A DNA stretch of 64,000 nucleotides from Psychrobium sp. MM17-31 (GCF_022347785.1 NZ_JAKRGA010000004.1:372001-436000); one strand, 5' to 3'; numbered from the stretch's first letter, positions 1 through 7,099 are shown. Numbers and translations are program-made. Notes: generated from the letters alone by a model not told the origin.

Positions 1-815
1 AGATCAGGTTTAGCCATTACAAAATCTTTGTGCTCTTGCTCTAATTCAACATCGAGTTTAATTGTCGCTAGCTCGTAAGATAGGCGCGCCATTTCTTCGT
101 GCTCTAGCATGCGCTTACCTATGGTTTTTGCGCCGCGGAAGCTTAATGTCGCTAGCTTGTCGATGTTGTTGTAAATATCATTAATGCTACCAATACCTTG
201 TAGCATGCCTAGCGCGGTTTTCTCACCAACTTTTGGTACACCCGGAATGTTATCAGAGCTATCACCCATTAGGCCTAAGAAGTCGATAATTAGCTCTGGT
301 GGCACACCAAATTTCTCAACGACGCCTTCGCGATCCAGTATCGTATTAGTCATGGTATTGATTAGCGTAGTGTTTTCGTCGACCAGCTGCGCCATGTCTT
401 TGTCACCAGTACTAATCAGCGTGTGGATGCCTTGCTTACTGGCTTGTGTTGCTAGAGTACCGATAACATCGTCGGCCTCGACGCCTGGGATCGAAATTAA
501 TGGAATCCCCATTGCTTTGATCAAGTTGTGCAGTGGTTCGATTTGAATGCGTAGATCGTCTGGCATTGGCGGACGATTTGCTTTGTACTCACTGTAAAGA
601 TCGTTTCTAAAGGTTGGCCCTTTAGCATCAAAAACAACCACCATATTGGTAGGCTGATATTGGTTGATCAACGATCGTAACATGTTGATCACGCCATAGA
701 CGGCACCAGTCGCTTCGCCTTTTGAATTGGTTAAATGAGGCGGCGCAAAAAACGCGCGAAATAAATAGGATGATCCATCAACTAAGACGAAAGGATTTTC
801 TTTTACGTTGGCCAT
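1..815 (-). CDS. polA: DNA polymerase I, N-terminal part (runs off the window)
   Basis: The minus strand reads open from an ATG at 813-815 to the window edge, giving about 271 residues of the 5'-3' exonuclease (flap nuclease) domain of DNA polymerase I. Visible family motifs are [14 protein letters not shown] at the N-terminus, [10 protein letters not shown] with the metal-binding Asp, [35 protein letters not shown] and [20 protein letters not shown] (helix-hairpin-helix). In the family this domain removes RNA primers in Okazaki-fragment processing and damaged strands in excision repair. The Klenow part lies outside the window. Its upstream gap contains two DnaA boxes. The identification is secure; only completeness cannot be judged. 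Confidence 0.96.
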   Translation of the reverse strand, partial: MANVKENPFVLVDGSSYLFRAFFAPPHLTNSKGEATGAVYGVINMLRSLINQYQPTNMVVVFDAKGPTFRNDLYSEYKANRPPMPDDLRIQIEPLHNLIKAMGIPLISIPGVEADDVIGTLATQASKQGIHTLISTGDKDMAQLVDENTTLINTMTNTILDREGVVEKFGVPPELIIDFLGLMGDSSDNIPGVPKVGEKTALGMLQGIGSINDIYNNIDKLATLSFRGAKTIGKRMLEHEEMARLSYELATIKLDVELEQEHKDFVMAKPD

Positions 816-1360
816 AATAGTGATCGTTCTTGTGATTATTATTGGTAAATTGGCAGCTATCTTAGCACGCCAATCTAGCGGGTGTTAGCGTGATAATTCT
901 GATTGGTGAATTGGCGCTAAATTTAACTCACAATCAGCGCTGGTTTCTGTGGATAACTCTGTGGGATAAAATATTTCGAAAAAGATGAAAACAGAAAAGT
1001 AATAAAAAGATAGTCTTTAAAGGGTTGATTTATATAGATAAGTTATATAAGAATCAAATCACACAATTTTTAGTCGTAATGTGGATAATACATACAACTT
1101 GGCATAAGGATTGCCGTGTTGAAAAGTGTAAATATTTTGAGAATTAAGGCTGTGAACAACTTGAAAATGAATCATCAATTGATGAATTATTGACCGCGTT
1201 TTTTGAGCCGGAGCGTTAATTTAACAGATTGGATTTTTATTACCAGTATTAATTTAAAAAAAGATCATTTTATTTTTAATTGACGATCCTTGGCTTTGAT
1301 CTTTTGCGTTAAATTGGTTTAATAACGGCAGCAATTTTACCGACAAATTAAGGGATCTTT
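816..1360. other. Intergenic region between polA and elbB with DnaA boxes
   Basis: This 545-bp gap separates two divergent genes, so it should hold both promoters. It is AT-rich, particularly 1000-1080 and 1240-1290. The 9-mer TGTGGATAA (DnaA box TTATCCACA on the other strand) occurs perfectly at 948-956 and again at 1080-1088, and a weaker look-alike TGTGAACAA is at 1151-1159. No open reading frame with a ribosome binding site and no structured RNA were recognised here. Confidence 0.5.
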
Positions 1361-2017
1361 ATGAAAAAAGTAGCGGTGATCTTATCTGGATCTGGCGTTT
1401 ATGATGGCGCTGAATTACAAGAGAGTATTTTAACTTTATTAAGCCTTGATCGCGCAGGTGTGTCGATTGAATGTTTTGCACCAAATAAAGCACAGCATCA
1501 CGTTATTAATCACTTAACGGGCGAAGAAGACACGTCTGCGACACGCAATGTTTTAGAAGAAGCTGCGCGTATTAATCGTGGTGATGTGAAAGATTTGACG
1601 ACTTGTGTAGCTAAAGACTTTGACGGTCTTGTGGTTGTTGGCGGTTTTGGTGTTGCAAAAAATCTATCGAACTTCGCATTTGAAGGTACCGCTTGCCAAG
1701 TGGATGAAACTGCTCTGGCAGTATTTAAAGATTTTGCGACTTTATCGCGTCCTTCGCTATATATGTGTATTGCTCCTGCGTTATTACCGGCGGTTTACGG
1801 TGAAGGTGTTGAGCTAACTATCGGCAATGATCCTGACACCATTCAAGCTATTGAGGCGATGGGCGGTAAACATATCGAGCGCACTGTTGAAGAGATTGCG
1901 GTTGACGAATCACGCAATGTGATTTCTACACCAGCCTACATGTTGGCGCAATCAATTTCACAAGCTGCTTCTGGTATCGAAAACGGCGTTGCGCAGCTAG
2001 TGAAGATGATGAAGTAA
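1361..2017 (+). CDS. elbB: Isoprenoid biosynthesis glyoxalase ElbB
   Basis: A 218-residue protein of the DJ-1/PfpI superfamily, ElbB/ES1 subgroup. It starts MKKVAVILSGSGVYDGAELQES, with the ES1-type conserved SGSGVYDGAE turn and a nucleophile region around SLYMCIAPALLP (Cys at about residue 136). ElbB has glyoxalase activity in vitro and has been linked genetically to isoprenoid synthesis in E. coli; the physiological substrate is unsettled. The start ATG follows an AAGGGA ribosome binding site. A Rho-independent terminator follows directly, so it is probably monocistronic. Length is that expected for the family. Confidence 0.93.
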   Translation: MKKVAVILSGSGVYDGAELQESILTLLSLDRAGVSIECFAPNKAQHHVINHLTGEEDTSATRNVLEEAARINRGDVKDLTTCVAKDFDGLVVVGGFGVAKNLSNFAFEGTACQVDETALAVFKDFATLSRPSLYMCIAPALLPAVYGEGVELTIGNDPDTIQAIEAMGGKHIERTVEEIAVDESRNVISTPAYMLAQSISQAASGIENGVAQLVKMMK

Positions 2018-2037
2018 TTCTATCTATTAAGTGCTTA

Positions 2038-2070
2038 CCGAAACCGCGAGCCATGCTTCGCGGTTTTTTA
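2038..2070 (+). terminator. Rho-independent terminator of elbB
   Basis: AAACCGCGA and TTCGCGGTTT form a GC-rich stem with a short loop, followed by a run of T, 20 bp after the elbB stop codon. Confidence 0.9.
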
Positions 2071-2250
2071 TGAACTGTTTCTTTTTTGGTGTATCTACTC
2101 GTCAACGAAAAGGAGTGGTGCTCATTTCAATACATATTCCGTAAACTCGCCGTAAAAACGTCCCTGTTGGCTCAATTTTTCATCCGTGAAAAATAATGTT
2201 TACTCCATATATATCGAAGTAATTTGAGAGCAATGCTTTGAGTGAGCCGG

Positions 2251-2292
2251 ATAGAGAGAGCATAAAGCAATGTCACATCGCGCAGAGTGTGA
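2251..2292 (-). repeat. Degenerate copy of the RyhB-array module
   Basis: On the minus strand, about 20 nt beyond the terminator of the second RyhB-like RNA, the sequence again runs CACACTCTGCGC, then GATGTGACATTGC, then TATGCTCTCTCT. This is the order seen in the five intact modules at 2729-3204. The inverted repeat (plus-strand 2267-2281) is imperfect and no terminator hairpin follows. It looks like a decayed sixth module, which suggests that the second RyhB copy once had its own array. Confidence 0.55.
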
Positions 2293-2309
2293 CGATTTTA
2301 ACGTTGGAT

Positions 2310-2344
2310 AAAAAAGCGGCCGCGTATACCGAAGTATAGCGGCC
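2310..2344 (-). terminator. Terminator of RyhB copy B (UUCG tetraloop)
   Basis: On the minus strand GGCCGCTATAC pairs with GTATACGCGGCC around a TTCG loop and is followed by GCTTTTTT. This is a classical stable C(UUCG)G terminator hairpin immediately after the RyhB core. Confidence 0.88.
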
Positions 2345-2466
2345 TAAATAGCAATGTGAGCAATAGTCGTGTGCATCAATACCGTAAACATTGATACACA
2401 ACAATGAAAGCTGATAACAGACTGCGTTACTAGATTCATCGTCAGGAGATGTGTTTCGTAAAACAC
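2310..2466 (-). ncRNA. ryhB: RyhB-like iron-responsive small RNA, copy B
   Basis: The predicted RNA of about 157 nt runs on the minus strand from a start near 2466 to a terminator whose T run ends at 2310. At 2348-2371 the minus strand reads CACGACTATTGCTCACATTG followed by CTAT. This closely matches the target-pairing core of enterobacterial RyhB (CACGACATTGCTCACATTGC). Upstream lie a sigma-70-type promoter and an overlapping Fur box. In the family RyhB is made when iron is scarce and, with Hfq, represses mRNAs for iron-using proteins. It is strongly similar over its whole length, promoter included, to copy A at 3232-3393. Identification rests on core, Fur box and terminator together; transcript ends are inferred. 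Confidence 0.85.
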
Positions 2467-2472
2467 GTGTTA

Positions 2473-2500
2473 ATAATAATCATTCTCATTTGTGTGTCAA
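2473..2500 (-). promoter_or_regulatory. Promoter of RyhB copy B with overlapping Fur box
   Basis: On the minus strand the -35 box TTGACA (2495-2500) and the -10 box TATTAT (2473-2478) are 16 bp apart. The 7-1-7 element at plus-strand 2474-2488, TAATAATCATTCTCA, matches the Fur pattern TGATAATNATTATCA at 13 of 15 positions. It lies between and across the promoter boxes, the expected position for iron-dependent repression. Confidence 0.82.
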
Positions 2501-2728
2501 CCTTTTATTTTGAATAAATTTCATATTATTTATTAAATTCATTTAAGAAATTGAATTTTAAGGCTTTATATTGTCTGTCAAAAAGGAATATTATTTCGGA
2601 CATCAAGCAGCGATGAGTGGAAAACTGCTGAGGATGATAACTAGAGCAATTTATATAATGGAAAAAATGGATATGACTAGCGATAGCGCTGGCGAGTTGC
2701 ACTGCAAATGAAGAGTTGGATCTGGGGT

Positions 2729-2810
2729 AAAAAAGAGGCCGCATATACCGAAGTATAGTGGCCCCCTAATTATTAGAAAGTATAGCAATGTCACATTGCA
2801 CCGAGTGTGA
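2729..2810 (-). ncRNA. RyhB-array module 5
   Basis: Last module. Its perfect inverted repeat GCAATGTCACATTGC is at 2785-2799. It is followed on the minus strand by ACTTTCTAATAATTAG and a UUCG-loop terminator (GGCCACTATAC / GTATATGCGGCC, then TCTTTTTT). Calling it an RNA is inference from the seed-plus-terminator architecture. Confidence 0.55.
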
Positions 2811-2826
2811 AGTTTTTGAAAGAAAC

Positions 2827-2910
2827 AAAAAAAGAAGCCGCATATACCGAAGTATAGTGGTCCCCTAATTATTTAGAGAGCATAGCAATGTCACATTGCA
2901 CCAAGTGTGA
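2827..2910 (-). ncRNA. RyhB-array module 4
   Basis: Perfect inverted repeat at 2885-2899 and a UUCG-loop terminator with a seven-T tail. It differs from its neighbours by one extra A in the CTAAATAATTAG spacer. Same order of elements as the other modules. Confidence 0.55.
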
Positions 2911-2926
2911 AGTTTTCGAAAGAAAT

Positions 2927-3011
2927 AAAAAAGAGGCCACGACATTGTGAACGATGAAGTGGTCCCCTAATTATTAGAGAGCATAGCAATGTCACATTGC
3001 ACCGAGTGTGA
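2927..3011 (-). ncRNA. RyhB-array module 3
   Basis: Perfect inverted repeat at 2986-3000. The terminator here is of another type: CCAC ... GTGGCC with a long loop, TTCATCGTTCACAATGTC, ending in TCTTTTTT. Confidence 0.55.
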
Positions 3012-3028
3012 AGTTTTCGAAAGAAACA

Positions 3029-3113
3029 AGAAAAGAGGCTACGACATTGTTAAAGATGAAGTGGCCCCCTAATTATTAGAGAGCATAGCAATGTCACATT
3101 GCACAGAGTGTGA
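3029..3113 (-). ncRNA. RyhB-array module 2
   Basis: Perfect inverted repeat at 3088-3102. The long-loop terminator resembles that of module 3, but its stem is weaker (GGCCAC / GTAGCC) and its T run is interrupted (CTTTTCTTG), so termination is probably leaky. Confidence 0.5.
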
Positions 3114-3129
3114 AGTTTTTGAAAGAAGC

Positions 3130-3204
3130 AAAAAAAGAGGCCGCATATACCGAAGTATAGTGGCTCCTGAACAGTAGCAAAGAGTATAGCAATGGAACAT
3201 TGCC
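3130..3204 (-). ncRNA. RyhB-array module 1 (diverged)
   Basis: First module after RyhB copy A. The inverted repeat is imperfect (GCAATGGAACATTGC at 3189-3203) and the flanking TTCACACTCGG element is not recognisable. ATTGCTATACTCT and a UUCG-loop terminator with seven T remain. Confidence 0.5.
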
Positions 3205-3231
3205 CAGCGCATTTAATTGGTGAAGATACAT

Positions 3232-3268
3232 AAAAAAGAGGCCGCATCACGATGTTTTGTGAGCGGCC
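3232..3268 (-). terminator. Terminator of RyhB copy A
   Basis: Minus-strand stem GGCCGCTCAC / GTGATGCGGCC followed by TCTTTTTT, directly after the RyhB core. Confidence 0.85.
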
Positions 3269-3393
3269 CGAATAATAGCAATGTGAGCAATAGTCGTGTG
3301 TATCGACACCGTAAATATCAATACACAACAATGAAAACTGATAACAAACATCATTATTAGATTCATCGTCAGGAGATGTGTTTCGTAAAACAC
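3232..3393 (-). ncRNA. ryhB: RyhB-like iron-responsive small RNA, copy A
   Basis: The predicted RNA of about 162 nt has a start near 3393 and a terminator T run ending at 3232. The RyhB core CACGACTATTGCTCACATTG + CTAT lies at 3275-3298 on the minus strand. The stretch from the Fur box to the core is nearly the same as copy B, with about a dozen substitutions. The terminator differs: stem GGCCGCTCAC / GTGATGCGGCC with an AAAACATC loop. In the family RyhB lowers synthesis of iron-containing enzymes during iron starvation. Immediately downstream on the same strand begins the five-module array, which any readthrough would include. Confidence 0.87.
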
Positions 3394-3399
3394 GTGTTA

Positions 3400-3429
3400 A
3401 TAATAATTATTCTCATTAGTGTTTGTCAA
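3400..3429 (-). promoter_or_regulatory. Promoter of RyhB copy A with overlapping Fur box
   Basis: Minus-strand TTGACA (3424-3429) and TATTAT (3400-3405) are separated by 18 bp. A Fur element lies at plus-strand 3401-3415, TAATAATTATTCTCA, matching 13 of 15 positions of the 7-1-7 Fur pattern. It covers the spacer and the -10 box, as expected for repression when iron is plentiful. Confidence 0.83.
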
Positions 3430-3640
3430 CACTAAATGTTAATTATTTTTTTAAATTTCTAGTTAAAAGAAAATAAAGGAATTTATATCTATTAAAAACA
3501 ATGGCTTGGTTGGTTTGCGATTGCTAAATTTTTTTATATTTACAAGTAAGCGCAGCGGATATTGCTATTTAGTGTTTGTGCCTCGTTGCTTCTCGATTTA
3601 AGGTTAGAATTATTTTTTGATCAATCAAGGAATTTGCGCG

Positions 3641-3946
3641 ATGGATAATCAGCAAAAACAACGCATTATTGAAGAAAGTTGGCAGCATCATAATGAAATT
3701 GAGGCAGCTTATTTAGCGTTAGATATTAGTGCCAAAGACGAGGAGTGGCCTGAGAAACAACGACTTTTGCTTGCTGATATGGCGTTGCACTTATTACAAA
3801 CTGCGTTAAATCCTGAGCAATTGGATGACGAAAAATTGAGAAACAATCTTTACGCCATCCTGACCATTAGCGAGCTCTACCTTCCTGATGCCGATCTGGC
3901 ACACGCCAAAGAGAAAGTGCTTTCTTTGATGCCAAGCGACGATTAA
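3641..3946 (+). CDS. Uncharacterised 101-residue protein
   Basis: A small acidic cytoplasmic protein, predicted mostly helical (MDNQQKQRIIEESWQHHNEI at the N-terminus), with no signal peptide or membrane segment. The ATG at 3641 is preferred because AAGGA lies 9 bp before it; a TTG at 3617 in frame has no such site. It overlaps the convergent HD-hydrolase gene by 4 bp. No family was recognised. Codon use looks like that of its neighbours, and I regard it as a real gene. Confidence 0.72.
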   Translation: MDNQQKQRIIEESWQHHNEIEAAYLALDISAKDEEWPEKQRLLLADMALHLLQTALNPEQLDDEKLRNNLYAILTISELYLPDADLAHAKEKVLSLMPSDD

Positions 3947-4590
3947 AACGTTGGTGAGGCTCCTGTTTCATGCGCTAATTGGCTTAGATATTGTCGCATG
4001 AACTGCCATCTAGCCTGAGCTTCAGACAATCCAGAAGGGGTTTTCATCGTATCTACGAGCCCTTGCAGCTTGACAAAGAAGTGATCGATACAGAAATTTT
4101 TGTCATCTAATTCGCGATCTTTGGCGAAAGGGTCTTTGGGATCATACAGCTCGCTGCCCCAAGTCGCGCCTAACATAACACAACGTGATAATCCTATTGC
4201 GCCTAATGCATCAAGTCGATCGGCATCTTGAACAACTTCAGCTTCTTTGGTCTGCGTTGCAATATTGGCACTGTAACTATGGGCGGCAATGGCGTGATGG
4301 ATAGCATCGAAATATTGGCTTGGATAATCAACCTCTTTTAAAAACTCAATTGCACGATCGGCACTAAATACTGAGCCTTTACTACGATCTGGTGAGTCTT
4401 TAGGCACATTAACGCAATCGTGTAACCAACATGCTGGTAGCACAATGGCTAATTCTGCGCCCTCAGATTGAGCGAGTGAAATACCACTCGCTACAACGCG
4501 TTTGATATGAGCGAGATCGTGGGCGGGATCAAACGCCATTTGTTGTTCAACAAATTGTTGAAAGATAGGTTGCCATTCTAGAGTTTTCAT
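3943..4590 (-). CDS. HD-domain phosphohydrolase (YedJ/YpgQ-like)
   Basis: A 215-residue single-domain HD superfamily protein. Visible metal-ligand motifs are the first His in HDLAHIKRV (about residue 24), the HD pair in WLHDCVN (about residue 53) and the downstream Asp in VVQDADRLDALGAIG (about residue 123). Members of this subgroup hydrolyse phosphate bonds of nucleotides or related compounds; the substrate is not predictable here. It lies 36 bp after rmuC on the same strand, so it may be co-transcribed with it. Confidence 0.82.
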   Translation of the reverse strand: MKTLEWQPIFQQFVEQQMAFDPAHDLAHIKRVVASGISLAQSEGAELAIVLPACWLHDCVNVPKDSPDRSKGSVFSADRAIEFLKEVDYPSQYFDAIHHAIAAHSYSANIATQTKEAEVVQDADRLDALGAIGLSRCVMLGATWGSELYDPKDPFAKDRELDDKNFCIDHFFVKLQGLVDTMKTPSGLSEAQARWQFMRQYLSQLAHETGASPTF

Positions 4591-4626
4591 TGCTATTTCT
4601 TGTCTTTTTCTTACTTTTTAGGATTT

Positions 4627-6027
4627 TTAATCGTTTTTTGTTGGGAGGCTAAGATCTTGTTCAAGCTGTTCATCGGCGTGTTCCGTTAGTTGTGAATTAA
4701 TTGGCTTTTTCACCTCAACGCCAAGTTGCTCGAATCCTTGCACCTGACCAATGATATTGCCTTTGCCTGTAGTGAGCTTTTTGATGGCGGATTCTACACT
4801 GTGATTCGCTTTATTGATATGTGCCGACACGCTTAGTAGATCATCGCCAAATAAGCGGATTTTATCGTAGAGTTTACTGGCTTTGTGCGCGATAAGCTGT
4901 GCATTCTTGTTTTGTTGGTCGATACGCCACAAGTTGTGAATAGTGCGCAATGCCACCAATAGATTGGTTGGGCTGACTAACATAATATTGTTATCAAGCG
5001 CGTAACTTATAAGGTTTGGCTCATGCTCAATTGCCAATAAAAATGCGGGCTCAATGGGGATAAACAACAACACATAATCAAGGCTACGCAGTCCTTTAAG
5101 CTGATGGTAATCCTTTTGTCCAAGCTCCTTTATATGGGAACGCAATGATTGAATATGCTCTTTCAGGGCGACTTGCTGGGCCAATTCGTCATCTGTATTA
5201 AAATAGCGTTCGTAGCCTGTTAGCGAGACTTTAGAATCGATGATGATGTCTTTGTTATCAGGCAAATGCACTATGACATCGGGTCGATAAGCTTTGCCAT
5301 CTTCATTGCGGTGCTGCCCTTGTGTTTGATATTCATGACCATCGCGTAGTCCCGACTCTTGCAGAATGCGCTCTAAGATGACTTCCCCCCAATTACCTTG
5401 TTGTTTGTTATCGCCTTTTAGCGCTTTGGTAAGGTTAATAGCATCTTGTGCCATTTGTTGATTGAGTTGTTTTAGGCTGTGTATTTCGTGCTTTAATTCG
5501 TGGCGCTGTTTCGTTTCGGCGTCGTGACTGTGCTGAACTTGCTGCTTAAAATCGCCTAACTGCGCCTTTAATGGAGCTAAAATCGCATCTATGTTACGTT
5601 GGTTAGCTTTGGCAAAATCTTCGCTTTTCTTTTCCAATGTTTGTTGGGCAAGGTGAGAAAATTGATTTTTAAGCGCTTCTTCATTGGCTTTAATCAATGT
5701 TAATTGCTGCTCATGAGCCGTGATAAGTTGCTGCTGTGTCGCGCTAAGTTCGCTTACTTTGGCAACAAGATTCAATTTGTCTTCGTTTAAACTCGCTGCT
5801 TGCTGTTTGTAGCTATCGCAATCGACATGAAGTTTGTCGATAACATCATCGCTGTGATCGAGTTGCTGCTGTAGCTGTTGGAGCTGGGCGTCACAAATTG
5901 CTTGTTGCGCTGATGAACTCAGGCTCGCTGCTCGTCGGAAAAATAGATAGCTGATGACTGAGCCAGTTAAAGCTCCCACAACAAGGGCTGGAAGATATTG
6001 ATTGAATAGCGGCCAGAAGGATTCCAT
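4627..6027 (-). CDS. rmuC: DNA recombination protein RmuC
   Basis: A 466-residue protein with one N-terminal membrane segment (about residues 10-30, LPALVVGALTGSVISYLFF). A long coiled coil rich in Gln and Leu follows (about 35-205), then the conserved RmuC domain: NWGEVILERILQESGL, YRPDVIVHLPDNKDIIIDSKVSL and LDYVLLFIPIEPAFL. The DSK element resembles a restriction-endonuclease-type fold active site. RmuC limits DNA inversions and rearrangements in E. coli; its molecular activity is poorly known. The domain order and length are typical. Confidence 0.94.
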   Translation of the reverse strand: MESFWPLFNQYLPALVVGALTGSVISYLFFRRAASLSSSAQQAICDAQLQQLQQQLDHSDDVIDKLHVDCDSYKQQAASLNEDKLNLVAKVSELSATQQQLITAHEQQLTLIKANEEALKNQFSHLAQQTLEKKSEDFAKANQRNIDAILAPLKAQLGDFKQQVQHSHDAETKQRHELKHEIHSLKQLNQQMAQDAINLTKALKGDNKQQGNWGEVILERILQESGLRDGHEYQTQGQHRNEDGKAYRPDVIVHLPDNKDIIIDSKVSLTGYERYFNTDDELAQQVALKEHIQSLRSHIKELGQKDYHQLKGLRSLDYVLLFIPIEPAFLLAIEHEPNLISYALDNNIMLVSPTNLLVALRTIHNLWRIDQQNKNAQLIAHKASKLYDKIRLFGDDLLSVSAHINKANHSVESAIKKLTTGKGNIIGQVQGFEQLGVEVKKPINSQLTEHADEQLEQDLSLPTKND

Positions 6028-6171
6028 AGAATTGCAATTTAGTGAATGAGTGTTTCGATAATAGCCCAGATGAATTGCTTTGGTAAGTCGTGGTTTATTA
6101 GTCGTTTAAACAATGTTCTTCAAGATAAGTTAAGCTAAACAACGCTAGCCAAATCTAATGAGGGGCGTAGA

Positions 6172-6546
6172 ATGATCTCACCATCGATGTTGAGGTCAAT
6201 TATGTCTGCTGATTTATATGGCACATCAGCCAAGTACAAACGCGAAGAACAAGGCTATCGCGATAAAGCGTTAAAGCTATTTCCTTGGATATGCGGCCGC
6301 TGCGCCCGAGAATTTGAATACTCTGGCCTAAGGGAATTAACTGTTCATCATATCGATCACGATCATACCAATAATCCGCAAGATGGCAGCAATTGGGAAT
6401 TACTTTGTCTCTATTGTCACGACAATGAACATGCTAAATATACTGAATATGAGCAGCATCCGACCCGTGTCGATGCTGGCGATAATAATCAAGATTTAGC
6501 TACCTATAATCCCTTTGCCGATCTTAAAAGTATGCTTAAAAAATAA
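6172..6546 (+). CDS. yajD: YajD-type HNH nuclease domain protein
   Basis: A 124-residue protein matching the YajD family. The HNH core contains CGRCAREFEYSGLRELTVHH followed by IDHDHTNN, DGSNWELLCLYCHDNEH and a C-terminal YNPFADLKSML tail. Two CxxC pairs bind zinc, and the HH..N..H residues form the beta-beta-alpha metal nuclease site. Its role in the cell is not established. The ATG at 6172 has a GAGGGG site 6 bp upstream, which gives a slightly longer N-terminus than the E. coli protein; an ATG at 6202 is an alternative start. Confidence 0.9.
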   Translation: MISPSMLRSIMSADLYGTSAKYKREEQGYRDKALKLFPWICGRCAREFEYSGLRELTVHHIDHDHTNNPQDGSNWELLCLYCHDNEHAKYTEYEQHPTRVDAGDNNQDLATYNPFADLKSMLKK

Positions 6547-6555
6547 GGAAATTCT

Positions 6556-7086
6556 GTGCTTATTCAAACCGACCTTGTCACACTGCGTCCACTTAATGAA
6601 AACGACGCCCAAGAGTTTTATTTATGGTCACTCGACCGCGAAGTGACTAAATACAGTATTTCGTCTTACGCTTACCCACAGTCTCTGTCCGATATTGAAA
6701 AGTGGTTGGCGAGTATTAATGCGAGCAATAAAACCGTGTCACTGGGCATTTGTTGCCCTCAATCTAATAAGCTTGTTGGCTACGCAGGAATTACTTCAAT
6801 CAGCGCCTTAAATCGCTGCGGCGAGTATTTTATTTTGATTGGCGATAAGAGTTATTGGGGCAAGGGCATTGCCACCGAAGTAACCAAGTTGATTACCGAA
6901 TATGGCATTAAAACCCTAGGATTAAACCGCGTTGAATTAACCGCCTTTGCTGAAAACCCTGCTGCGGTTAAAGCCTATGAAAAAGCGGGCTATCAACACG
7001 AAGGTGTCCTTCGCCAAGCAGGGTTTCGCGATGGCCAATTTTACGACAAGGTTATGATGGCGGTGTTGGCACAAGATTGGATATAA
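6556..7086 (+). CDS. GNAT-family N-acetyltransferase (RimJ/RimL-like)
   Basis: A 176-residue acetyltransferase_3-type GNAT protein: LVTLRPLNENDAQEFYLWS at the N-terminus, the acetyl-CoA-binding region YWGKGIATEVTKLITEYGI (motif A, Q/RxxGxG/A variant GKGIAT) and the ELTAFAENPAAVKAYEKAGY motif B. Substrate unknown; relatives acetylate ribosomal-protein N-termini or small molecules. The start is GTG at 6556, 7 bp after AAGGA. It lies 9 bp after yajD and 13 bp before the next gene, so the three probably form one transcription unit. Confidence 0.85.
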   Translation: MLIQTDLVTLRPLNENDAQEFYLWSLDREVTKYSISSYAYPQSLSDIEKWLASINASNKTVSLGICCPQSNKLVGYAGITSISALNRCGEYFILIGDKSYWGKGIATEVTKLITEYGIKTLGLNRVELTAFAENPAAVKAYEKAGYQHEGVLRQAGFRDGQFYDKVMMAVLAQDWI

Positions 7087-7099
7087 CTCTTACTCGGTT

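Larger units (their letters stand above)
2729..3204 (-). repeat. Tandem array of five RyhB-seed/terminator modules
   Basis: Five head-to-tail modules, about 100-102 bp apart, follow RyhB copy A on the same strand. Each reads, on the minus strand: TTCACACTCGG, the inverted repeat GCAATGTGACATTGC, TATGCTCTCTAATAATTAGG, a terminator stem, and a T-rich tail. The inverted-repeat centres fall at about 2792, 2892, 2993, 3095 and 3196. The three middle modules and the last differ at few positions; the first is the most diverged. ACATTGCTAT is shared with the RyhB core, and GCAATGTGA is exactly complementary to RyhB's TCACATTGC. No good promoter was found inside the units, so they may be read as extensions of the RyhB transcript. 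Confidence 0.85.

Noticed and set aside
2526-2744. Minus-strand open frame of 72 codons
   Set aside because: It ends in the promoter region of RyhB copy B and starts in the module 5 terminator. It has no ribosome binding site and a composition typical of noncoding DNA.
2785-3203. GCAATGTCACATTGC palindromes as transcription-factor operators
   Set aside because: Possible, but the same bases contain the RyhB seed on the minus strand and sit just before terminators, so an RNA role explains them better. I found no promoter near each copy.
2729-3204. CRISPR array or protein-coding tandem repeat
   Set aside because: Units are about 100 bp with near-identical whole sequence and no unique spacers. 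No frame stays open through all units.
3050-3331. Minus-strand open frame of 93 codons
   Set aside because: It runs through RyhB copy A core, its terminator and modules 1-2. The frame is not kept in the parallel copy and no ribosome binding site precedes it.
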